Source of the DNA: Brevipalpus yothersi
Taxonomy: Eukaryota; Arthropoda; Arachnida; Trombidiformes; Tenuipalpidae
Length of the DNA: 64,000 bases
NCBI GenBank assembly: GCA_003956705.1
Contig: QZCP01000048.1
Location: 215,891 to 279,890 of the forward strand
Reading direction: 5' to 3'
Each line of letters opens with the position of its first letter. The first letter of the stretch is position 1. The notes under the pieces are model-generated. The model was not told where the DNA came from. It did not search any database and saw only the letters and a list, made by a program, of their open reading frames with translations. The position numbers were made by a program, and so were the translations under genes. Shown here in pieces: positions 44,287-54,477 of the stretch.

Positions 44287-45203
44287 TTATCACCTTCCAC
44301 TGTGCCAACCACCAACAATTTACAATATGTGACCACAAAGTGATCAACTTCTGCAAACAGGTAAGAGACTATGTGTTAAAAATAGATGACTGGTCGATAC
44401 ACATCAACATTCAACACCAACATATGAACACGATCAAAAACCTCGTCCACGTCATAACGGATGAACCATCATGGATCGGGAATGAGATATTAAACTCGGT
44501 ACTGATGACCATTAATGAATTCGGAGGGAATTGTTATGCAAACAAAGAGGAGGGATACACAATCGAAGCGAATACATCATGGAGCAAAAGATTCATCAAA
44601 ATCACTGACGGGAAAGATTGTCTGCTATGTCCAGAAGTTATACTACAACGAGAACTCCAGATCAACCAAACCATGATTGACAACCCACCTCCATGCCCAT
44701 GCTACAGGAAATCAAAGAATAGACCGTTCTCACTATTTCCCTTACACCGAAAGAAGAAACATATTCACATTAATCCACTAGCAAAGGACTCGGATAATCC
44801 GTTGGAGACAGGCCTGATTACAACGACAGAGGCCAACTGTATCTCCAACATTGACAACCTAATATTGTTTGAGGGCTCAAAAATCAGCGAAAAGCTAGCA
44901 CTAAACATAACCAGGCTGATGAAAATGGGAATTCCACTACATCTAACTTCTCACAACTTACACATCATTTTCTCGAAAACACCTAAAGCTCAAGGATTTC
45001 ACACATGTATACTCTGTGGCAGCCTAAAAAGAGGAATACCGAAACTTATTTCGCACATACAAAAGGAACACACGGGATTCCTGACTAGATGTTGGAGATG
45101 TAATCTTGTCTACCACTCGGAGGAAGACCTCAAAGAACATATGGAAAACAAACATATGGATTATTATTTCGTTCAAAATATTTGTGTGATGAACAATACA
45201 TAA
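44232..45203 (+). CDS. Element B two-finger ORF, 3' paralogue (323 aa)
   Basis: Its ATG lies inside the RT ORF (55-nt overlap) and is directly preceded by TTTCCAG, another acceptor-like context. It has FHCANHQQF near the start, a Cys cluster (CLLC...CPC) in the middle and two C2H2 fingers at about 258-308 (CILCGSLK...HIQKEHTG, CWRCNLVY...HMENKH). It is homologous to the 337-aa ORF upstream of the RT. Its TAA stop overlaps the poly(A) tail, so there is no 3' UTR. Confidence 0.78.
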   Translation: MAQITYKITHSWFTHRDIIITFHCANHQQFTICDHKVINFCKQVRDYVLKIDDWSIHINIQHQHMNTIKNLVHVITDEPSWIGNEILNSVLMTINEFGGNCYANKEEGYTIEANTSWSKRFIKITDGKDCLLCPEVILQRELQINQTMIDNPPPCPCYRKSKNRPFSLFPLHRKKKHIHINPLAKDSDNPLETGLITTTEANCISNIDNLILFEGSKISEKLALNITRLMKMGIPLHLTSHNLHIIFSKTPKAQGFHTCILCGSLKRGIPKLISHIQKEHTGFLTRCWRCNLVYHSEEDLKEHMENKHMDYYFVQNICVMNNT

Positions 45204-45214
45204 AAAAAAAAAAA
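45202..45214 (+). other. Poly(A) tail of element B
   Basis: Thirteen A residues begin with the last two bases of the final TAA stop. GAGAGAGAG follows immediately, probably target DNA. Confidence 0.75.
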
Positions 45215-45249
45215 GAGAGAGAGTAAGAAAGGAGGAGGGAAATAATCAA

Positions 45250-45714
45250 CTAATTATTTGACAATAAAGATACTTTGAACTCTTGATAGGCATTAACTGC
45301 CATGGAATGAGCGACTTTATTTTCGACGTCAGTACTATGACCTCGCACCCACACGAACTCTAGGCCAAGCTCTTGCTGATACTGGAGCAAGCGCTGGATT
45401 AGATCGTGATTCTTTATGGGCTTCCTTCGTGAATTTCGATTGCCATTGAGAGACCACTTCTTGCTCCAAACATTAATTGAATTACACAGATACTGGCTAT
45501 CACTACATATTATGAAGGAGGAAATGAGGTGCTCCTTTGCAACTTCAATGGCGTAAAGAGCTGCCTCAAGCTCGGCCCGCTGACTGGAGGTACATTTGAT
45601 GATACGATGTCCACTTAGACCATTGTTGGGAACCCAATGAGCACTGACACTTGCATGGGTACTACAGAAATGAGGACTGAAACTTCCATCAATATAAACC
45701 CGTTGACGCGCCAT
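45250..45714 (-). CDS. Free-standing RNase H (type 1-like), last catalytic Asp replaced by His
   Basis: RNase H cuts RNA in RNA:DNA hybrids. This 154-aa single-domain ORF aligns with bacterial RnhA layout: Asp9 in VYIDGSF, Glu48 in RAELEAAL, Asp72 in CSDSQY, a basic protrusion (RRKPIKNHDL) and His126 in VRGHS. The fourth carboxylate expected in the N-x-x-A-D-x-x-A motif is His136 (ENKVAHSMA), so metal binding may be altered or lost. There is no hybrid-binding or mitochondrial leader as in animal RNase H1. It lies tail-to-tail with element B, on the opposite strand and 35 bp from its poly(A). It may be a fragment or component of another mobile element, or an acquired gene. No RT is found upstream of it on its own strand. 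Confidence 0.8.
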   Translation of the reverse strand: MARQRVYIDGSFSPHFCSTHASVSAHWVPNNGLSGHRIIKCTSSQRAELEAALYAIEVAKEHLISSFIICSDSQYLCNSINVWSKKWSLNGNRNSRRKPIKNHDLIQRLLQYQQELGLEFVWVRGHSTDVENKVAHSMAVNAYQEFKVSLLSNN

Positions 45715-46916
45715 AGGAAATAGGAGGGATGAAGAGATGAGGGATGAGGGAAGAGAGCACGATCAGTATACCGGAATCGGAATGAGAGTCGTCATCAGAG
45801 AAATGATACTTATAGGGGACGAAAACATTAGGGAGACAGAAATAACTGAATACACTTAAAAGGGGCCTCTCAGAATCCAAACAAGAACCAGTCCAGAGGG
45901 GGAAAAAGGGGGGGGGATGAGGGGATTCCATCCATCTTCACTCATCCTGAAGGAAGCGCAATTGGCGGAGTGACTGGTGACCTCAAAAACTGAATGATTC
46001 CGCCCCACCTTATCACCATTTCCACTATCCTACTCTATCCTACTTTTCAATCCTACTTCCAAAACTATTGCCGAGTGATCCATACACACTCGACTGAGGT
46101 TCTACCATGCACCTTGCAAAATACACGCTAACGGTAATCGAACTCACACTAACAATATAGAGGCCACAACATTAGGAAAGCTAACATGGGCGTACTCATC
46201 AAATGATCTTGCATCTACCATGAATGGTGAGAATGAGGATAGCCCATGAATTATATAAAGGACAACTCTAAATGAAGGAAGATGAGAGAGCATCCACTGT
46301 ACTTCACAGCTTTTAAGAGAATCGACATCTTAAGATAGGGATTCTCTATAGCCGGGGCTCGACAATAAACGGGGCCTTAAGGACCTGGCGATATAAGCTC
46401 TTGAAGCGCCCAAAACGGCCTATAGGGTCACACGGACGGCAGGGGCTGAAAAAAGCCAGTCGATCCTAGACCACAATTCAATTGCGGAACTCGATTTCGA
46501 TGAACATTTTTCTTTTCATAAAATCGTAAATTCTAGGCCACCAAAGAGCTTGGGGCCCTGTAAGGTCAGGGTTGTGGGCGTAAAAGTTTACATTAGATCT
46601 AGAGCTCCACAAGATTGATGTGGAAGGAACGCAATAATGTTAGGACAATCAAAGGATCAAAGAGCAAAGACAGATCAAAAGGTGAGCAAACTTGAGCATT
46701 TAATTTGTGGTGAAGTGTAATGATTCTTAATCATCATAAAGTCTGAGACTTGAAAAATTCAGGAAGTCAATTGAGACTAACCTAATTGAAATCCAAGATC
46801 AATCTTTTATTTCGAAGGAACATGAATAAAAATACGATCATTTATCATACAAATAAAACAATTTGATAACGAAAAAGAGAGGAATTCTTACGGTTGAGAT
46901 AGATTTTCATTTCCAC
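45715..46916. other. Intergenic, RNase H to ERCC4
   Basis: No coding gene is seen. A relatively GC-rich stretch at about 46350-46480 (GCCGGGGC, ACGGGGCC, GGCCTATAGG) stands out against the AT-rich background and could fold into a structured RNA or be part of an old mobile-element 5' UTR. I do not recognise it as tRNA or rRNA. Confidence 0.4.
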
Positions 46917-49805
46917 TCAACCCTTCTTACCTCCTTTACCACCTTTTCCAACGGGCCTAGAAAAAGAGAAAAGTTTTTAGAGATATTTTTTCTTGAAAAG
47001 TTCTGGAAGACTAACCTTCTAAACCGTCGGATTTTCCTAAAAACACCTCTCGGTCGAAATCCTCCTGGATTGCTGCCTTCGGGAGCAGGAGCATTCATTG
47101 TAGAGGTGTTGAGCTTAGAATGTAGACAATCATGTAAAACTTTGGCATTATCTTCGCTATTGTTGAGAATTTTTTTCAACTGTTCTTTTGATAGTTTGAA
47201 GAGATCAGCAAGACACTTGACTTTGTTCATAATACCATAGACATTAGTGAGATTGACTCCAGGCAGGTTTAGCAGGAAATTCTTTAAAGTAGTATCATAC
47301 TTATCCATGAAATGTTCAGCTGGCAATTGTTGTTCACCAATGGCCAGAGCCTTGTCCGCTGATGGTTGATCTTTGCCTTGTTTCAAATATTCAAAAATCT
47401 CTGCACTGAAGTGGGGTGAAGGGGACCATATAAGGCGAATTTGAGGAAAATGAATGGTCAAAAGAACCAATTTTCCAACAATGTCAACTACGTCTCCTGA
47501 CCCTATCTGGCGATTTCCCAATCCCATATATTTCCCTTTGAAACTAAAAGATTTGTTCTGATCAAACTCTATCAAAATTATACAAGTTTTATAGTGGCGA
47601 GTCATACTAGAACATTGGTTCCACAATCTACCACTGTGAATAGATCCTATAAGATCACTTATAGATTTACGTTCAATGCATATATCTGGGGTTAAAATAT
47701 AATCACCAATTTCTATAGTGACTGGCTCAATATCGATGCCTCGCCTGTGTATCAGTGATGGCAGACTACTTCGAAATTCTCTCATATCTACAATCACCAA
47801 TTGCTTTAATACATCAGCGCGAGTAATTTGTCCTCCTGCTTGTCTGCTAGACACCTCTTCTTCTGCCCCTTTTCTGATTAGATCGGGATTGTCACCACTT
47901 TTTCCATCACGATTTTCAGGAACAACCATTGATGCTTTTGCTTTGATGAGAGCTTCGAAGGCTTCCTTCTCCCTCCGCAAAGATGTAAGATACTTTTGTT
48001 CTTCGGATGAACCATCGTACATAAAGAAGTAAACTCTTGAGTGATTAGGAGAACAAACAGAGGCCTGGTAAACTTCTATTTGCCTTATAATTTCCATATC
48101 AGGGTCGTAGAGAACAAAGTACATAGGTTTGTAGGCTGCAAGCATCTCTTCAAAAGTTAAGGGTCCATCTAAAGTGCAGTGATAATGAACCAAAAATTCA
48201 CCTCTGATGAATGGAGTCTCTACTTCTTTGGGAGGTTCGTATTGTTTCATCATTTGGGATAGAGTAATCTGGGTAGGGTCTGGTTCACTTGTTCGCCTCC
48301 GTTTTGGTTGTGAGTCTTCTTTTTCCTCTTTTTTGCCAATCTCTTCAAATTCTTCCACAATTTCTTTGATTTGAGGTCTACTCCGTTGATAAATGTCCCA
48401 GAGTACATTTTTAGCTCCCATTTCGATTATTTGTTTCAGTTTCTCAATAGTTCGATCATCGCTAACAACAACAATTACATTGACAGTATCTTCCTCTTTT
48501 TTGGTTTCCTCCTGAATTTCTTTAATTATATCAGCAAAATTGGTCCATTTTGCATTTAATTCGGAACTTTTTTCTTTGTGACGAACGAAGTCAATAACTC
48601 GTTCTTTTGAATTCACAAACAGTGCCTCTGCAGGTTCCCAAAGAATCCAATCAGCCATCCTGGTGTCGAGTCGAACGTTGGCTTGTATTGATTTGATATA
48701 TTTGTAAAAGGTGATACAATCATCATCGGTGAGGAAGAATAGTAGCCTACGATGAAGTTTGAGATCTTCTACGAGTTTTTTAGTTCTAGATCCTAGTTGA
48801 TGCCATACTGGATCAAGTTGATGCATCAATCGTTTATCAAAACCAGGTGAGATTGCATTTTCAACTATAAATAAGATAAAAATTATCGATAAATGAGGCA
48901 AATGAGACTAGAGGCTAGAGTAAGGATTGAAATTAAAAAGATTCTCCCAGAAAATTGAGAAAACTTGACTTGCGATCATCATGAGCATTAGAGTTCTAGA
49001 AAGATAAGTAGACCATGAGGAGGCAACTCAGTTGATCAATCGAGTGGCTCAACACACCTGTCATCTCATCTATATCAACAACAATGGAAACATTAGCTCG
49101 ACCAATTTCTTTCAGACCCATCGAGATCAGCTCCATTAAAGCAAATTGAATATTTTTCATGTATTCACTAAGACTGAGGCGAATTTCGATGACTTCAGGT
49201 TTCGCTCGAACGTCCAACGAAGTATTTACAGTGATATGGAATCGTGGCCATAGATCGAGTTTCTTTAAAAACAGCCATCGCATTATTCGATCGATTCTAC
49301 CAAAACCATGTGTAAATGCGGCCGGCATTTTTGAAAAAGCTTTGATGAAACCAGTCTTATTTTTCATTCGATACAGCCGCATAATAAAAGCCTCTTGACA
49401 CTCATCAACAATCTTGTGAGCTTTGAACACCATAATACCGGTAATCAAATCGAATGGAACTCGTTCCAGCAGCATATCGACAACCATAATACGAGTCGTC
49501 ACAAACAATATTCCACCGGCAAGATAAAGTTTCATTCGATCACTGATACTAAAATCGGAAGTTATATTTTTCGGCAGCTGGTCACCACTTTCGGGCACAA
49601 TTTCATCCGAAAATCGTCCCATAATAAATTCAATATCTCGCTCCGAAGCTCCGATCACCAGAACCAAATTAGACGCACAATTGTATGTTTTCATAAATTC
49701 AATTAAAACTCGTTCTAAACTCAGTCCTTTCGAGGTGATCATCAAACAATCATATTCCAACAAATTTGTCAACATATCACGCTCAAATTCCAATGACAAC
49801 GGCAT
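46917..49805 (-). CDS. ERCC4: DNA repair endonuclease XPF / ERCC4 (878 aa)
   Basis: XPF with ERCC1 makes the 5' incision in nucleotide excision repair and also acts in crosslink repair. Exons 49058-49805, 47016-48864 and 46917-46956 have GT/AG introns of 193 and 59 nt and close exactly to 2,637 nt. Residues 1-340 are the inactive helicase-like part (LAGGILFVTTRIMVVDMLL, ITGIMVFKAHKIVDECQEAF, LWPRFH). The nuclease core is complete: VDMREFRSSLP, IGDYILTPDICIERKSISDLIGSI, GRLWNQ and ILIEFD, including the family GDX(n)ERKX3D motif. A C-terminal helix-hairpin-helix (LLNLPGVN...) binds ERCC1 in relatives. The last exon codes a short Gly/Lys-rich tail. The length is close to human XPF (916 aa). I use the ATG at 49805, the first in frame that aligns with the family start. 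Confidence 0.96.
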
Positions 49806-50775
49806 GATTGACAACCACTGATGATCACTCACCCACCCTCACCTCACATCAATAAATCATCCAATCAATCAATCAATTGAACATCCAAATTTTAACACAA
49901 TCACAATAATCAACATCATTAACCAAAGTATTTTGATTACATTTTTGCACAAAAATTTTTCAAATTCTCATCATTCTTCCCAATACCACACCAGAGGACG
50001 CTTCGATCGCATACCAAAAAAAGCGCGCGTAAAACACTAGCGACATCTGTTGATGTGAGCTGCTCCCTCGACTCCCTCGAAAAGCTCCCTCAAAAAGTGA
50101 GCCGTTTTCAGTTTGTCTTGTTGAACTGGAAAAACAGTTCAGTTTACTATTTCAGATCAACTTGATCGGACTGACGTATATTGTGATCTAGAACTTTTTA
50201 CCGAGAAAGTATATCGGTCCGTTAGAACGTTCGAAAAGGATTATTATCATATATGATATCTGGGGAATTATTATCATCGTCAAATATGTGAGATGGGATA
50301 CTATTCCTACCATCAATTTCAGTGAAGACAAAGAGTGTTGATCTTTCTCTCTCACACCGTTCATCGTACTCATTGTGTGTGTGTGTGTCTTTGTGTTTAT
50401 ACATCTGCAATCGTTTGGATTAAATGAAATAACAATATAAAAAAATTGAGACAACTGTTGATGTGATCTATGTGTGTGTGTGTATGTAGATGACAACGAC
50501 CTATGGATAGATGATTACATATGCATGAATACTGACTGATTAGCTGTGGGGAATGAAAAAGTGAAGCTTCCATTCTCATCACGTGCTTTGTAATTGTCAT
50601 TATCATTATGGACAGTGTTTAACTGAGCGAATAACGGTAATCGAAACTTTTTGTGTCCATCGTTTCGGGCCAAAATTTTGTCACTACATAGAGTTCAGAT
50701 TGATTTAAATTGAGCAACTGTGTTCGTAACGAAAGTGATAAGTTTGTTTTCCCACATCTTAACATCATCACGACG
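49806..50775. promoter_or_regulatory. Divergent intergenic region, ERCC4 / secreted-protein gene
   Basis: ERCC4 reads leftward and the candidate first exon at 50776 reads rightward, so both promoters should lie here. GT/AC dinucleotide runs occur near 50375-50390 and 50470-50485. No other gene is seen. Confidence 0.4.
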
Positions 50776-51013
50776 ATGAGCATCCATCGCCAAAACAGTG
50801 TTGTTAACTTGAATCAATCAGGCTGTCATGCCACATTGTTTAACTGGATTAATCAACAGATGATGTCCGTGTATTATTTGACCATATTGTTCATTGTATC
50901 ATCTTTTTTAACATCATCCACCAATAACGGATTAGCTTACGGATCACGTCATCATGGAATACCTAGATTCAGGATTGATCCGGAATCGCATCAAACCTTA
51001 CACCATTCTAAAG
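50776..51013 (+). CDS. Probable first coding exon of a secreted or membrane protein (partial)
   Basis: From the ATG at 50776 an open frame encodes about 79 residues and ends at a consensus donor, CTAAAG|GTAAGA, at 51013. It contains a clear signal-peptide or signal-anchor core (MMSVYYLTILFIVSSFLTSS) near residue 29, followed by a polar stretch (YGSRHHGIPRFRIDPES). Translation may start at the second Met pair, giving a cleaner signal peptide. I find no second coding exon in the remaining 13 kb, so the first intron would be very long. This is typical of neuronal adhesion or receptor genes in arthropods, but the family cannot be named from this exon. Confidence 0.5.
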
Positions 51014-54000
51014 GTAAGATTTCTCTTTTTTTTCGGTAACTTTTTACAATTCTTTTCTTTTCATACTTTTTTTTCACTCACCAATTTGATCGATTGGGAA
51101 CTTATACATGTATTCAAATAAGTAATATGTCAAACATATATCCTCAAAGCAGCAACAAATTCAAATTCCTTTATTCTTACTGATATCTATTTTGTGTATG
51201 TGTTCATATACATGTATGTATCTGCATTGTCAATTCACCATAGATGAAGGATTATTTTGATAGCGGAAACTTTTTGCTGTATTCTATCTATCTATCTATC
51301 TCTCCCTCTTTTCCATCATTATTTTCACTAGTCAAACATGAGAATTTGAATGATCTCGAAGATGGGTGCCTCATGGGAAGTGGAACGAATCCTCTGAACG
51401 CTTGTTTCCATGATGAATACATTAACTTATTGTTGAGAATAGAAAAGTTCAGTGAAAGATGATGAGATGGAAATTTTTCGCAAAGCTCACAAAATCTACA
51501 TGTCAAACGATTGGTTCGTAAATCAGTTATGGCTCCACATACACATTAAGAGAGCGGGTACAAGTATATGTGAATAATGTGTCCCATTTGGAGTGCTAAG
51601 TTGATTTCATATTCAATTAGCTGGAGCACAAGTTTAACATGATAGATATCAGTTTGTGTGTCCTCATCCAAAGAGAGAAAGAGAGAGAGAGATAGATGAA
51701 GAGAAAAGAGGCTCAAAGGAACCAGCAAAAGTGACTAGATAAGGAACAGAGAAAGTTTCACTGCTTCAAGTGAAATGTAAAGAGATGGAAAGAGAATGTA
51801 TTGCAACTAAGTTGAGCATGTTTAAGTTTGTAATTTGAGGGACACATGAAAATTCAGTTTCAATTGGGCATGATTTCGAGATGAGTGTGTGAGAGAGAGA
51901 TATCAAAAGCTCTTGCTTTAATTGAACTTAATCTACATTCTATTTCGGCAAAATAAATTTGCATCTTCTCAACTTATCATGTTTTCTCCTGAGTTCCATC
52001 TATTTTCACTCACAGTCCGATAAAAAGAGGAATGAGAAAAGTGGACTCCAACAGAAAGTGAGTGAACACACAGAGGTGATTGTACGTGAATACGTTTCCT
52101 TCCATCTTTCTCTCTCTCTCTCTTCACCATCCACTTCATCCGCATCTTCCGCCACCATCTGATTACCATGGGACGATGATGATGGGAAGTAAAACGATGA
52201 AAAGCTTCTTGCTTTACTTTTTTTCATCATCTCAGCATTTTTGCGCCTCTCTCACTTTCTCTCTCTCTCTCTTCCATATTTTCCGTTCAACTTCTCCTCT
52301 CTGTAGGCCATCGAGAAAAAATATTCTGTCCCAAAGTGGCTCTCTTTCTCTCTCTCTTTCCTCTTTCCAGCGACATCAAAAGTGATATGTTTGCAACTAT
52401 TTAGAACACTATGTAATAGAGTTACTTTTATACTTTACCATAGCTCCGTAGAGTCGTATGATAGGATAAAAGAGGATGAAGGAATACAATTTAGTTGAAG
52501 CATGAAATGTTCCATACTCCTCCATCATCGTCACCAAGAGTGGAAAAGATTTTGAAATGTTCACTTTTTTCTTCACACTAACCAAAATGTTTCTCGGTAT
52601 CGATACAAACATAGAGAAGAGAGAGAGAGAGTACATGGGAACAATCGAAATCGACAAGCCCGAAAAGAAAAAATTTCGAGAGTCTATCACTAGATATGAA
52701 GCTGCATGCTTATTCGTAAGGTTATGGAAAGGGCAACATGAAGCATCAATATCAGATTGAAGCTGGAAGCACAAGAGGAGGACATTGAAGATAAAAATTT
52801 CATCTTCCGCCTCATCCACTTTTCTCTCTTTTCTTGTACGTATTTTTTTTATTCTTTCCTCTGTCTCTTCAACCAATTTCAGACAATCAAAAATCATTCA
52901 AGCAATTGTCATGAATCAAGGATTCAAGTTCGAAAAAAGTTTTTCCAGCTATTCTTTGAAAATCTTTTTTGGAAATTTTCTCTCTTATGGGTACATTTTT
53001 TCTAATGTCGAAAAGGACCATTTTTATAGATATATATCCTTACTCACACACTAAGTTTCATTCGCTCGAATTATTTTCTAAGCATAAAAGAAAGTTCAAT
53101 GATGATGATAGCTTCTGGGCCCATTTTTTGGGGTTATCTTTTCTTATTATCTGGCTCCATTCATTGCTTCCCCCCTTATTCAATGCATCAGACATGCATT
53201 CATATGGCAAGTAATTAGATAGATATATGGAAATGAAATTTTCCATTTCTGTGCACTTGAAATCGATTTATTTTGCTTCCTTATTCCTTTCCTTCGACTA
53301 TGTATTTTCTATTTTCATGCTTCCATGAAATCTTGTGAAGATTTTCCATCGATATGCATCATATTTGAAGCAGATAGAAAGATTGGCTTGAATATTCTGG
53401 ATGCAATGTAAGAAAAATCTTTCTCTCCGATAGCTGATTAAGTTGAAGTTCCAAGTTTTCCCGATTCACTATACATATAAATATATATCCAAGAATGCTG
53501 TGTACTATACTCAAGAGGTTTGATTTTCCTTGACTTCTCTTACTTGGGCGCTTTCTGTATACTTTTTCTATGTCTCTCTCTCTCTCTCTCTCTTCCATAA
53601 TGTCTGTCAAGCCCGTCATTTCGACCACTGCCACAATTCATAATATTGAGACTTTTCTCGACTGATTCCATGAGTCAAGAGGCAGTCAATGCTGATATTC
53701 TGACAGGACCTCGTTCATATTGCTCTGTCACGAAACTTAGTGAAGCTGGCGAGTGTATGTACATTTATCCAGTACAGAGGACTGTAGAATTTCAGAATTT
53801 CCAATATTCCAAATACATATACACATATATTTTCCTAGCCTCGATGTGTATAAAAATATTTTCTCCATCAATTCCGGCTCCTATGAGTGGAAATATATAT
53901 ATATAAGTGTGTGTATGTGCATGATTTATGCTTACTACTCATGTCGAAATGTTTTGGAATCATTTCAACTCAAACAAACCTATGGAAATACACCATCATC

Positions 54001-54386
54001 ATGTCCGCCCATTAGGAATACAAGTTGAACAATTTTTCTTCATCTCTCCTCTCTCTCTTTTGCTCTTCGATTTATGCAAATGCTGGTAGGGAAAAGAAGA
54101 TGATTATGATCACCATCATCTTAATCAGTGTTACGATTTTCTCTCAACCTCTTTTTATCCATCCATTTTTCATTCATCTTCATCTTCAAATACCCTCATC
54201 TCACCTAGTTTTCAATCTGATTTATTTACTTTGATCTTATTGAACTTGTCTCCCTCTTTCATCCTTCTTCCAGAATCAATGATAAATATATTCCTCATGT
54301 TACACACTTTTTCGTCTGATACTTATCATTTTCTCTCCTCTTTGCTCATCTCATTTTTACATTCGCTTTTTTTTCATCCTCCTCTA

Positions 54387-54389
<3 letters not shown>

Positions 54390-54473
<84 letters not shown>
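54390..54473. repeat. (CT)n microsatellite
   Basis: About 84 bases of nearly pure CT, the longest dinucleotide run in the window. Confidence 0.9.

Positions 54474-54477
<4 letters not shown>

Larger units (their letters stand above)
38202..45214 (+). mobile_element. Non-LTR retrotransposon B, multi-ORF, apparently intact
   Basis: On the plus strand the ORFs are, in order: a 131-aa knuckle ORF, a 337-aa finger ORF, 91-aa and 144-aa knuckle ORFs, the endonuclease/RT (about 1170 aa) and a 323-aa finger ORF. The 3' end is a 13-A run (45202-45214) that begins inside the final stop codon. All ORFs are open. The element is related to A in RT type and in the shared small-finger spacing, but the gene order differs and the sequences are well diverged. 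The 5' end is unknown; 38202 is just the first ATG, so the true boundary is left of it. No target-site duplication was found, partly because the right flank is a GA microsatellite. Confidence 0.8.

Noticed and set aside
45689..45931. 80-aa ORF upstream of the RNase H ORF
   Set aside because: It overlaps the RNase H start in another frame and shows no motif.
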